IMG/VR virus record: IMGVR_UViG_3300045950_000304
Span: 1-43,870 of that record
Direction: 5' to 3' (one strand)
Source: a virus
DNA: 43,870 nucleotides
Positions 31,414 to 38,850 of the stretch are shown here, in pieces. Under the pieces are notes generated by a model. It saw only the letters and a list, made by a program, of their open reading frames with translations, had not been told where the DNA came from and searched no databases. The first letter of the stretch is position 1; every line of letters starts with the position of its first letter. Both the position numbers and the translations under genes were made by a program.

Positions 31414-31935
31414 TCAAGAGCGTCGATAACGAATCTCCTCTTGCAAGGCTCTCAGCATCGCCTCGATTTCGGTGTCGAGCAGCTCCCGGACTTCGCGCAC
31501 GTCGCTCAGCGCCGCCAGTTGTGGAGCCAACTTTGCCGGCATGGTCAGCAGCTTGTCCCGGACCTGCCGTCCCTGCTTGAACCACTGGACCTTGACCTCA
31601 TCGGCGGGGATGAGCTTGCCCGACTTGGTTTCGTACTCCAGCCGCCGCAGCTTGGCCCGGAAGACCATGTCGGCCAGTCGTGCCTGGGCGAAGCTGGTGG
31701 GAGCCTGCCCGCCTGACGCGTCGACCGCGGGTCGTGGTTGCGCCGCTCGGTCCGTTTCATTCGGCTCGACCGCGACGGGCTTGTCGTCAAGGACCGCGTC
31801 GCTCGCGGCCACATCCACGTGGCCATTGCGCATGACCAGGACGCCGGCCTTCGCCAACTTGCTGATGTACTGCCTGCTTTTGCCGCGGTGCCGGGCGTAC
31901 TCGGCCTGGCTCATCAATCGGCGCGCTTCGCTCAT
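31414..31935 (-). CDS. Terminase small subunit
   Basis: A 173-residue protein from ATG 31935. The N-terminal 40 residues form a helix-turn-helix (RLMSQAEYARHRGKSRQYISKLAKAGVLV), as in Nu1-type small subunits that bind the packaging site. The C-terminal part (DMVFRAKLRRLEYETKSGKLIPADEVKVQWFKQGRQVRDKLLTMPAKLAPQLAAL) is the well-known oligomerisation region of many phage small terminases. It stands first in the terminase-head block and is followed by the large subunit with overlap. The linker of about residues 52-85 is Pro/Ala-rich. The gene is divergent from the plus-strand toxin-antitoxin pair. Confidence 0.88.
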   Translation of the reverse strand: MSEARRLMSQAEYARHRGKSRQYISKLAKAGVLVMRNGHVDVAASDAVLDDKPVAVEPNETDRAAQPRPAVDASGGQAPTSFAQARLADMVFRAKLRRLEYETKSGKLIPADEVKVQWFKQGRQVRDKLLTMPAKLAPQLAALSDVREVRELLDTEIEAMLRALQEEIRYRRS

Positions 31936-32085
31936 GGACAGAAGGCGGAGTCAACCATGTCAACCACTGTCAACCTCAGAAAATAGGCAGAGCCTAGCCA
32001 CAGCGTGCAATCCATTCACCTCTCGGCCCAGCAGGCCCTGGAAGGACCCAATGGAGGCTGAATTGCTAGGGCGCGTGGGCTTCCC

Positions 32086-32126
32086 TTGCAAACAGCGCCA
32101 TTACCGACTACAATCTAGATGGTAAT
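32086..32126 (+). promoter_or_regulatory. Promoter and operator-like repeat of the toxin-antitoxin pair
   Basis: TTGCAA (32086-32091) and TACAAT (32109-32114) are spaced by 17 bases, close to a sigma-70 promoter, 33 bases before the antitoxin start. An inverted repeat ATTACC (32100-32105) / GGTAAT (32121-32126) brackets the -10 box, a usual place for an autoregulated antitoxin operator. Confidence 0.6.
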
Positions 32127-32146
32127 AGCCGGATGGGAGAGGCTCT

Positions 32147-32710
32147 ATGCAACAGGTGGAACTCAAGCTCAAACAGGCCAGCGCCGTCCTAGGTGTGCCC
32201 GCCAAGGATCTCCAGAACTTGGTCCAGTTCGGAGTGGTGAGGCCCAAGAAGACGGCCGACCGATACTGGTTCGACATGACAACCCTGCTCGAAGCCAAGG
32301 TTGCCTGGTACCTCAAGGAAGCCCTGGGCGTCTCGGCCGGCTACCTGACTCGGATCGTCCAGGCGTTCTCAGAGACGCCGACGGTTCGGCAGGGCAAGAC
32401 GGCCGATGTCTTGATCAGCTCACGTCTATCTCCGGAGTCGGCGACCATCGAAGTCCGCATTCCCCTGCGGCGCCTGGTTTCGGAGATTAGACAGCAACTT
32501 CCTGTGGCAAACGTCCTCAGGGATCTCCCACGCGGACGGAAGCGCGCCGGGTGGAAGCAGGAGTTCTTACGATCCATTCGAGAGGCTGCTACGGATCTAG
32601 GCCACCTCACCGAAGCAGAAATCCTTCAGACCATCCGAGAACATCGACGAGCACAGCGGGCGATCCCGGAGATCACTGTTGCCTTCGAAGCGACCAAGAA
32701 GACAGCCTAG
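32147..32710 (+). CDS. Antitoxin / MerR-like regulator of PIN toxin
   Basis: A 187-residue protein from ATG 32147 with GGGAG eight bases upstream. The N-terminal 70 residues resemble a MerR-type helix-turn-helix (LKQASAVLGVPAKDLQNLVQFGVVRPKKTADRYWFDMTTLLEAKV), and the rest is helical with a beta segment (SATIEVRIPLRRLVSEI). The last 32 bases overlap the start of a PIN-domain gene, giving the usual layout of antitoxin first, toxin second. It should bind DNA and repress its own promoter as well as neutralise the toxin. MerR-type antitoxins with COG1569 PIN toxins are a known combination, by my recollection. The pair runs opposite to the phage genes. Confidence 0.82.
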   Translation: MQQVELKLKQASAVLGVPAKDLQNLVQFGVVRPKKTADRYWFDMTTLLEAKVAWYLKEALGVSAGYLTRIVQAFSETPTVRQGKTADVLISSRLSPESATIEVRIPLRRLVSEIRQQLPVANVLRDLPRGRKRAGWKQEFLRSIREAATDLGHLTEAEILQTIREHRRAQRAIPEITVAFEATKKTA

Positions 32711-33134
32711 GGGCGTCATAGATACTTCGGTGTTGCTGGCCGGCGTCGCCGGACTCAAATCGGGCGTTCGGCCGACAAACGCCAGCGCGCTCCTCCTCCG
32801 CGACTGGATCGACAGCGGACGCTTCACCTGGCTCGTTAGCGAAGAAATCCTCGAAGAGTACAAGGCGGTCCTTGCCCGGCGAGGCGTTCGCCCACAACTC
32901 ATCGGCACGATCATCAACCTGCTTCGGGAGGAGGCGGAGCAGATTGGAGTACGCCATGTGCGCGAGCTCTCACCCGATCCAGCCGACGATCCGATCTGCG
33001 CGTGTGCCGAACAAGGTGCAGCGGATTTCATCGTGACGCTCAACAGGAAGGACTTCCCCCAGGCGCGCCTGACGGCTAAGGTGATTCTCCCCGACGAAGC
33101 CATTCCAACTACCAGGCGAACACGGCGGCGGTAA
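32679..33134 (+). CDS. PIN-domain toxin (COG1569 type)
   Basis: A 151-residue RNase-like protein that starts at TTG 32679 inside the antitoxin gene, with GGAG eight bases upstream. The PIN active-site acids are all present: D15 in GVIDTSVLLAG, E59/E60 in SEEILEEYKAVL, D103/D104 in DPADDPICACA and D116 in GAADFIVTLNRKDF. The TLNRKDFP ending is typical for the PIN_3 group. Such toxins cut RNA and stop growth unless the antitoxin is present. In a phage this could stabilise the prophage or exclude other phages. Its stop is two bases from the converging stop of the minus-strand gene at 33137. Confidence 0.88.
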   Translation: MPSKRPRRQPRGVIDTSVLLAGVAGLKSGVRPTNASALLLRDWIDSGRFTWLVSEEILEEYKAVLARRGVRPQLIGTIINLLREEAEQIGVRHVRELSPDPADDPICACAEQGAADFIVTLNRKDFPQARLTAKVILPDEAIPTTRRTRRR

Positions 33135-33136
33135 GA

Positions 33137-33415
33137 TCACTGACTTCTCTCTTGGATATGCCGGAGCCGAATTCTCGCCGCGATGTTCATGGCGATCTGC
33201 TCGGCAGGGTAAGCTCCAGCTCGACGGCAGCGTTCAGCTTCCTCCTCGGCAATGCCTAGGCAGGCCGCCTTGGTCGCGGCAACCGCGTCGTCGTGACGAA
33301 TCCTGAGTTCGCGGCGAATGAAAGCGGCCAAGCTGTCGGCGTGCTCCTCTATCGCCACGTTGAGCTGGTAGCAGATATGTGAGGCCAGTCGCTCAGGAGT
33401 CAGGATTTCGGACAT
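33137..33415 (-). CDS. Small unknown helical protein
   Basis: A 92-residue protein from ATG 33415 (MSEILTPERLASHICYQLNV). A longer reading to 33871 in the same frame overlaps the gene at 33535 and has unlikely composition, so the short form is chosen. It is all helical with EEHADSLAAFIRRELRIRHDDAVAATKAACLGIAEEEAERCRRAG and ends RIRLRHIQERSQ. It carries three cysteines but no motif. It is at the end of the early region, converging with the PIN toxin gene. No family recognised. Confidence 0.7.
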   Translation of the reverse strand: MSEILTPERLASHICYQLNVAIEEHADSLAAFIRRELRIRHDDAVAATKAACLGIAEEEAERCRRAGAYPAEQIAMNIAARIRLRHIQERSQ

Positions 33416-33534
33416 ACGCCCATCACCAGTGTTTTGCTTTCGAGGCCAGCCGCCGCGAAACGGCCAACCGCTGCGTCGCGGAAACAATCCCCGCTCAATC
33501 GCCAGGAATCTGCCGCCAACTCCACTGCGCTGCC

Positions 33535-33864
33535 TCATCGCTCGCTCGCCGAGCAATCGATTACGACCTGCAGAAACACGGACCGGAACTGGCCCTTCTT
33601 CCCAAGCCGCCGCAAAGTCCAAACCGCGTGGCCACTCTCGAGGTGTTCCTGGTAGCTGTACCGTGTGCCGGCATAGTCCGACGGCTTGCTCAGCTTGGGA
33701 TCGGAAGCACGCTGTCGTAGAACGGCCCGCTTTACCTTTCCCTTCCGCGTTCGGACGACGGTCACGAGATTGAGGGCGACGAGCCGGTCGAGGCGCTTCT
33801 CCGTGATCCAGTCCCCGAGTGCGCCGTCGAATGAGTAGAGCGGGATCAGTTCTTTCATCGCCAA
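33535..33864 (-). CDS. Small unknown basic protein
   Basis: A 109-residue protein. TTG 33864 has GGAAG six bases upstream and is the better-supported start; ATG 33858 would remove two residues. The text (LIPLYSFDGALGDWITEKRLDRLVALNLVTVVRTRKGKVKRAVLRQR) suggests a small winged-helix-like fold with a basic hairpin, and the C-terminal part (GHAVWTLRRLGKKGQFRSVFLQVVIDC) is strand-rich. Possibly DNA-binding. It lies between the VRR-NUC nuclease and the gene at 33137. I do not recognise the family. Confidence 0.68.
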   Translation of the reverse strand: MAMKELIPLYSFDGALGDWITEKRLDRLVALNLVTVVRTRKGKVKRAVLRQRASDPKLSKPSDYAGTRYSYQEHLESGHAVWTLRRLGKKGQFRSVFLQVVIDCSASER

Positions 33865-34039
33865 GACACACTTCCAGTGCGGATCGGATTTGCGGGAGTT
33901 GGATTAGCGAGCGTCCCGGCGCTCGTTAGTTGTTTCTGAGGATCCTTCGGAGGGTGCGCTTGGCGCTGGCCTATCGAACCGAACCTTCATCTGCAATATA
34001 CGCAGGGCAGCGGAAAAGTGTACAGGACTTCCCAGGAGA

Positions 34040-34336
34040 TCAAGGAAGCTGCTCGGCTTCGAGTGCGCGCCGGACTTCTTCGACGCTGGTTACGACGGCC
34101 GTAACTGCGCCTGCCTGCTTCCACTCCTCGAGGCGCTTCGCTTGAAGCGGCGTCGGCCGCTGACCGGGCCGCTTGACCTCCAGCTCCAGGTGCCGGCCTC
34201 GCAGGCAGCCGGTCACGTCGGGATCGCCGGCAACACCCATGACGCCGCCCCAACGCTTTCGGGCCACGCAACCAGGGATGGAGTTCAGGAACTTCAGGAT
34301 TCTCAGCACGATAGCTTTCTCGGTTGGGTCGCTCAC
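34040..34336 (-). CDS. VRR-NUC domain nuclease
   Basis: A 98-residue protein with a GTG start at 34336 and a strong ribosome site (GGAGGA, eight bases upstream). It is a minimal VRR-NUC fold: G37-D38-P39-D40 (GxPD motif), E53-V-K55 (the ExK part of the PD-(D/E)xK centre) and Q65 in RPTPLQAKRLEEW. Single-domain phage VRR-NUC proteins act as structure-specific nucleases, for example on Holliday junctions or stalled forks, in phage replication. The position next to a possible replication origin and primase-helicase fits this. Length is as for phage versions. Confidence 0.9.
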   Translation of the reverse strand: MSDPTEKAIVLRILKFLNSIPGCVARKRWGGVMGVAGDPDVTGCLRGRHLELEVKRPGQRPTPLQAKRLEEWKQAGAVTAVVTSVEEVRRALEAEQLP

Positions 34337-34360
34337 GTTGTTTATCCTCCGCTCAGGTGG

Positions 34361-34571
34361 GTGGAGGGTGGAGGATGGTGGAGGATCAAACCATTATTCT
34401 CTCTACTCGCTTATGCGCCCTAGACATACCTTATATAAGCGCTACAGCGCTTAGAGCTGATAATAGAGACAATCCTCCACCATCCTCCACCCAAGTCTGG
34501 AACAGATTGAAAAAAAGACGATTGCCTTGAGGTGGAGGGTTGTCGCCCTCCTGCCGCTTGATCCTCCACCG
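34361..34571. repeat. Iteron-like region with 21-bp inverted repeat, candidate replication origin
   Basis: The heptamer GTGGAGG or its complement CCTCCAC occurs about seven times here. A perfect 21-bp inverted repeat has arms at 34366-34386 and 34472-34492, separated by 85 AT-rich bases that include AAGCGCTACAGCGCTT (34437-34452). Further copies follow near 34531 and 34563. The stretch is far more AT-rich than the rest of the window. It lies between the VRR-NUC and primase genes. An origin of replication is the favoured reading; a regulatory region is possible. Confidence 0.6.
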
Positions 34572-34648
34572 TTTCTCCTGCGACTGGGCGAACTGGCTGC
34601 GGACAGGCCGATCCCTGTGATACCCTTTCGTTCCAACGAGGCCCCTTC

Positions 34649-35044
34649 GTGGCTCTAAGACCACTTGTCGTTTGTTCTGTCTGTGGCGCAAATGTGAGAG
34701 AAGACCGCCTGGAGAAACACCGGTCTCGTGTTCACGGTAGGATTCGACGGTCCGAACCTGGACGCCTGAGAAGACCGCGGGCATCCCCACCGCTTCCGAG
34801 CCTGTTCGTAACTTGCGAGGATTGTGGCAGTCTGGTTCGTAGGGAGCGTCACGCGGAGCACGTGTGCAGAGCCAAGAGGCAGGAAGGCAAGCCAAGCGAA
34901 CCAAAGCAGAGCCGGAAGATGGCCAGTGGCAGCCGGAGATCGGGAGACGGAAGTCGGCGTCGAAAGAAGAAGCGTAAGAAGAAGGCGGGAGCGCAAATCG
35001 CATTCTTCCAGGGTGGCTTACCGGGGCTAGGAAAGCGGAGTTGA
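34649..35044 (+). CDS. Putative zinc-finger protein with basic tail
   Basis: A 131-residue protein on the plus strand, GTG start at 34649. Two treble-clef or C2H2-like modules are visible: C9-x2-C12 with H24 and H29 (CSVCGANVREDRLEKHRSRVH) and C56-x2-C59 with H68, H71 and C73 (CEDCGSLVRRERHAEHVC). The last 50 residues are strongly basic (RRSGDGSRRRKKKRKKKAG). Two such finger motifs in one frame would be unlikely by chance, so the gene is probably real although it lies against the operon. A DNA-binding role near the candidate origin is plausible. No ribosome site is obvious, which is the weak point. Confidence 0.6.
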   Translation: MALRPLVVCSVCGANVREDRLEKHRSRVHGRIRRSEPGRLRRPRASPPLPSLFVTCEDCGSLVRRERHAEHVCRAKRQEGKPSEPKQSRKMASGSRRSGDGSRRRKKKRKKKAGAQIAFFQGGLPGLGKRS

Positions 35045-35113
35045 GATCCGTTCTCTGGCGGTGCCAGTCTTGGGTCCCGGCTCTATCCCAGATCCACCGT
35101 GACATTTGTGGAG

Positions 35114-37687
35114 CTACTCTTGAGCCTTGTCCCGTCTGCGATATGCCGGCCCGTAGTGCGAACGGTCGACTTGCTGGCCCCCGTTAGGCCGCTCGTCGTG
35201 GACATCGCCCGCCAGCAGCCCGATCCCGTGATAGAGCATGACGGTCTTGGTCTTCTGCTTCCGGAATCCGCGCTCGCTGAGGCATGAGGCGAACATCTTG
35301 TGACTCATGGGCAGCTCGCCGTACTCCTCGGCCCATTGCCGGTAGGCCTTGTAGAGCACGTTGGACGCGACGCGTGCGTTCGGCAGACAGACGCACTTCT
35401 CGCCGAGGAACATGGCCAGCGTGTCCTGCTCTGCCTCGTACTCCTTGGTCGCCTCAATCACTTCCTCCGGCACACCTAACCCGTCGCGCTGCCATTCAAG
35501 GCAGCCGGCCACGGCCCAGTTCAGAATGCCGGCGAACTCCTCGCGGAACATAGCCATCACTTCGTGTCGAGGCTTCTGAATCTCCTTCGGGATTGAGACT
35601 TCGAAGGGGATCAGCTTGAGACGCCGCCAGATGGCCTGGTCTCCGCGGATCTGCGGCTTGTGGTTCGTGGCGAGCCAGGGCTTGAACTCCGGGTGGAACT
35701 CGAAGAACTCGCCACGCATGAAGCGGGCGGTCATCTTGTCGCCGCCGGTCATCTCCTTGATCAGGGATTCGGAGAGCCGCGAGCCGCGCTCGTTCTCCGA
35801 GGCCCAGACGAACCGGGCGCCGCGAAGACGGGCAATGTCATTCGGGATCGCACCCTCTTTCTTCCGCAGGAACGTCTCGGTCGGCGTGCGCATGGCGTAG
35901 TCGCCAAGAACGGACTGGAACACGTCGACCATCGTGGATTTGCCGTTATCGCCTCCTGCTCCGTAGAGGATGAACATCGCCTTGTCGCTGGTGACGCCGG
36001 TCAGGCATGCGCCAAACGCGCGCCGCAGGAAAGTGACCAGGCTTTGGCGCTGGTTCATGATCATCGACAGGAACTCGAGCCACTTGGGGCAGGCGGCTTC
36101 GGGATCGTAGGCAACCGGAGCCAGCTTCGTGATCAGATCTTTAGGATCATGCGGCCGCAGCTTGCCGGTACGCAGGTCGAGCGTGCCATTCTTCACCGTG
36201 AGGAGCCATGGATCAGAGTCCAGGTGCTCCGGAAGGACGGCAATGGAATGGTCGGCCTTGGCCAGACTGATCATGGCGGTGATGGCCCGATGCGATTCCG
36301 ATTTGAGGACGTGAGCAAGGAACTTCTGGCGTTCTTTCTCGTCGGGAATGCGCTTTGCCAGGCCATACATGCTGCGCACCAACGCGGTCACGAGGTCGTA
36401 GATCTGAAGCTTGCGATCTTCCGCCCAGCGGCGCTCGTCCCAGATGAACCATCTGCCGAACGCCTCGCAGTAGCGCAGCTCATGACGGTAGCGAGCGACA
36501 ACCCGTTTGGCGTTCCCGAGATCGGTGAACTTCTCGATCTTGGTTGCCGTGGCAATTGCGCCGGCGGACGGCGTCTCCGCCTCGGGAGTCGCTATCGTCG
36601 CGGACGGTTCCCCGTCGAGGTCGGATTCATCATCTCCCACCCGGCCAACCGTGATCGGCGAGTTGACGTTGCCGCGAAACAAGCATTCCCGGCAGAAGCG
36701 CTCGCCGTTCAAGTCGGATTGCACATAGGCGCAGGTGACCGGAGCGATCTTGTCGCTCCTTGCCTGTCTCAGCTTCTGGCTGGTCTCGCGATGGTTGTAT
36801 TTCGGGTAGGGCTTGCTCAGTTCGTGCGCCCACCTGTCGGCGTCCTCGCAGCGGGCAACTACCGTCAGCATTCGATACCACTCGGGCTCGAGCAGAGCCG
36901 CTGCATCGTCCCGGCAGTGACGCATCCAGGCGCAACCTTCGAGGATCGGCGGGAACTTCGCCGCTGGCCAGTCTCCCGGCCCCGGCTTGCGATTCTCGGC
37001 GCGCGCGCGATCCTCGATGCCTTCGAGAATCTCCTCCAGGTCGCCTTGGTTGTAGGCCGCGTCGGCGTACTCGGCGGTTACAGGTCGGATGTCATGCTCG
37101 ATCTTCCGGTTGAATGTGCCCGGAACACGCAGGACGCGGCACAGGTCGGCTGTCGAATCGATGCTCCAGCCGCGCGCCTTCGCCTTCTGGCGAAGCACCG
37201 CTTGGAAACGAACCGAGAGCGACTTCGCCGCCGCGCGATCCGCGTCGGATTCGAGTAGCCAGGGTTCCTTGAACCGCCAGTAAACCTGGAGTCCGAAGCC
37301 GCTTCGGACGATGATCGACGGACGCAGGCCAACAGAGTGGACCAGCGCCTGGGCTTCCGCTTCCGAGGCTGGCAGATCCTTCGACTTGTGTACCGGGCCT
37401 GCGATGTCAATGTCGGCCCAGACACCCGGGATTGCCAGAACACCGTCTTCAGCGCCGCGGCTGCCTGTTGCAGGCGGTTCGCGCTGGAGGCCCACGGCGG
37501 CGTAAACGTCGAAGCGGCCGGCTCGCTGAGCGCAGTAGCGCGCAGGTTCGGCGAGAGCATCCGGCGCTGAGACATCGAAGGCGCGCGTTGCCTTGTCCTG
37601 CCTCGTCCAGATAATGAGGAAGCCGTGCGGCTCCTCACCGTGGAGGCAGCGCAAGAATCGCGTTATCAGCTCGAGTTCATCCGGCAT
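35114..37687 (-). CDS. Primase-polymerase / D5-type helicase
   Basis: An 857-residue replication protein from ATG 37687. The N-terminal part is a PrimPol-like domain: VWADIDIAG with D92 and D94 as metal ligands, SGFGLQVYW at 129-137 and RVPGTFNRK at 187-195. A cysteine-bearing region (C252, C258, C280, C319, C332, C335) follows, then D5_N-type sequence and the SF3 helicase with GAGGDNGKS (576-584, Walker A), LRGARFVWASENERG (about 625-640) and LATNHKPQIRGDQAIWRRLKLIPFEV. It should start and unwind DNA at the phage origin. The usual SGxGxH motif has Gln134 in place of His, an unusual change that may lower primase activity. It is preceded by a 19-base gap from the Cys-cluster gene. Confidence 0.92.
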   Translation of the reverse strand: MPDELELITRFLRCLHGEEPHGFLIIWTRQDKATRAFDVSAPDALAEPARYCAQRAGRFDVYAAVGLQREPPATGSRGAEDGVLAIPGVWADIDIAGPVHKSKDLPASEAEAQALVHSVGLRPSIIVRSGFGLQVYWRFKEPWLLESDADRAAAKSLSVRFQAVLRQKAKARGWSIDSTADLCRVLRVPGTFNRKIEHDIRPVTAEYADAAYNQGDLEEILEGIEDRARAENRKPGPGDWPAAKFPPILEGCAWMRHCRDDAAALLEPEWYRMLTVVARCEDADRWAHELSKPYPKYNHRETSQKLRQARSDKIAPVTCAYVQSDLNGERFCRECLFRGNVNSPITVGRVGDDESDLDGEPSATIATPEAETPSAGAIATATKIEKFTDLGNAKRVVARYRHELRYCEAFGRWFIWDERRWAEDRKLQIYDLVTALVRSMYGLAKRIPDEKERQKFLAHVLKSESHRAITAMISLAKADHSIAVLPEHLDSDPWLLTVKNGTLDLRTGKLRPHDPKDLITKLAPVAYDPEAACPKWLEFLSMIMNQRQSLVTFLRRAFGACLTGVTSDKAMFILYGAGGDNGKSTMVDVFQSVLGDYAMRTPTETFLRKKEGAIPNDIARLRGARFVWASENERGSRLSESLIKEMTGGDKMTARFMRGEFFEFHPEFKPWLATNHKPQIRGDQAIWRRLKLIPFEVSIPKEIQKPRHEVMAMFREEFAGILNWAVAGCLEWQRDGLGVPEEVIEATKEYEAEQDTLAMFLGEKCVCLPNARVASNVLYKAYRQWAEEYGELPMSHKMFASCLSERGFRKQKTKTVMLYHGIGLLAGDVHDERPNGGQQVDRSHYGPAYRRRDKAQE

Positions 37688-37705
37688 CCTTCACCTGGCT
37701 GTCGG

Positions 37706-38452
37706 CTACACGACCTCGACTTCGTTGTTCTCGACTACGTCCTTCGCCGTCGTGCCCAGCGGCGCCGATTCGAGCAACGGCTGTAGCATGGCGGCGTACT
37801 CCTTCGCCCGCGTAGCCTGTTCCGGAGTGAGCCGTCCGCCCGAAGTGAAGGCCGCCCGCGAGTAGACGATGCCCTGGGCGTTCTTGGTCTTCTCGAGGCC
37901 GATCCTCGTGACCAGGCTGTAGCAAGGGACGGCCTTCGACGCCAGTCGCATGAAGAACTGCCGCGCCGGTTTGATCGAGCTCGGAGGCAGATTTACGATC
38001 TCTGGCAACAGGTTCTCCCCGCGCAGAAAGAAAAGTTGGCGCACCAGCTTACAAGCTTGGCCTTCGCCGCGCGGATCGCTCCCGAACTGCGCGAAGGGGC
38101 ACTTGTGGCAGTCGCCGCCGGGCTTGCCGACGCCAGTACGGGCATTGAGCGAGTAGCAATCCGGAGGCGTGTTCCCCTCGCCCTGCTCCATCGACTTGCT
38201 CCAGTAGGCCCGGGTGTCCCGCCAGGCGACGATGATCCCGGTGAGTTCCTTCACCATCTCCTCGCCGTCCAGACCCTGAATGGTCCAGGCGGTGCCGCCG
38301 CCAGTCGGAATCTTGACTCGCTCAAAATCCGAGACGGTCAAGCCGTTGTCGCCGAAGTTGGCGGCGACCGCGTCCTTGATCTCCGCAATCGGCGTGTTGA
38401 AGATGACGAACGGGCTGACGGCAGTTTCTTGCTTCACAAGTTCGTTGCTCAC
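37706..38452 (-). CDS. Early-operon protein with four-cysteine cluster, possibly ssDNA-binding
   Basis: A 248-residue protein with a GTG start at 38452, three bases before the upstream stop region. C99-x15-C115-x2-C118-x15-C134 (CYSLNARTGVG, then GGDCHKCPFAQFG, then GQACK) looks like a metal site. The pattern CPF.QFG...GKACK..R.LFFL, followed by LPPSSIKPARQFFMRL, is shared with phage proteins often placed next to primases and recombinases, some annotated as single-strand DNA-binding. The C-terminus is acidic (ENNEVEVV), as in SSB-like proteins that recruit partners. The role is inferred; the family was not confirmed. It is two bases from the next gene up, so co-expressed with it. Confidence 0.72.
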   Translation of the reverse strand: MSNELVKQETAVSPFVIFNTPIAEIKDAVAANFGDNGLTVSDFERVKIPTGGGTAWTIQGLDGEEMVKELTGIIVAWRDTRAYWSKSMEQGEGNTPPDCYSLNARTGVGKPGGDCHKCPFAQFGSDPRGEGQACKLVRQLFFLRGENLLPEIVNLPPSSIKPARQFFMRLASKAVPCYSLVTRIGLEKTKNAQGIVYSRAAFTSGGRLTPEQATRAKEYAAMLQPLLESAPLGTTAKDVVENNEVEVV

Positions 38453-38454
38453 AG

Positions 38455-38850
38455 TTAGCTTCTCCTTGTTCTGAGTCTGAAGACTTCGCTCACCTCGAGC
38501 ACGTCGCGAAGGCTCGGCGGGAGCTGCTTCTCCTCCCGATCCAGTTCCCGCACGTAGGCGCTCAGCGAGTTGGTGTTGAACGTCTCCTCGACGAAATCGC
38601 CGAGGTGCGCACGCTTCAGGGCCTTGCAGACCGCAGGCTTGTCGCCGTTCTTGGCCTTGGCCCAGAGTTTGCGATCCACATAAACGGTGCGGCCGTCGAT
38701 AGTGACTTTTTCGAGACCGCTCTGCTCGAACTGCGGAAGCAGGGTCCCTTCAAGCTCAGCGGCCTCGGCCTTGACGGCGTCGATCTCCGTCTCCAGTTGC
38801 CGGCGGCGTTCTTCGAGAGCGATGAAGCGTTTGAGTTCGTCGGTGTTCAT
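38455..38850 (-). CDS. Unknown early phage protein with N-terminal coiled coil
   Basis: A 131-residue protein from ATG 38850 that overlaps the helicase stop as ATGA. Residues 3-45 are a coiled coil (DELKRFIALEERRRQLETEIDAVKAEAAELEGTLLPQFEQ), residues 46-85 a small alpha-beta unit (LEKVTIDGRTVYVDRKLWAKAKNGDKPAVCKALKR), and the rest helical to a basic end. I recall similar proteins in early regions of many tailed phages, with no assigned role. The Asp-Gly-Arg-Thr-Val-Tyr turn is its most conserved-looking point. It may act with the SNF2 helicase, since the two are coupled. Confidence 0.72.
   Translation of the reverse strand: MNTDELKRFIALEERRRQLETEIDAVKAEAAELEGTLLPQFEQSGLEKVTIDGRTVYVDRKLWAKAKNGDKPAVCKALKRAHLGDFVEETFNTNSLSAYVRELDREEKQLPPSLRDVLEVSEVFRLRTRRS

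Noticed and set aside
33416-33871. N-terminal extension of the gene at 33137
   Set aside because: The extra residues overlap the gene at 33535 and are Arg/Pro-rich; ATG 33415 fits better.
34431-35105. Minus-strand frame of 224 codons in the origin region
   Set aside because: It covers the AT-rich repeats and has no motif; the plus-strand zinc-finger frame is more convincing.
35660-37258. 532-codon plus-strand frame opposite the primase gene
   Set aside because: Antisense shadow; no domain, and the minus strand carries all primase and helicase motifs.
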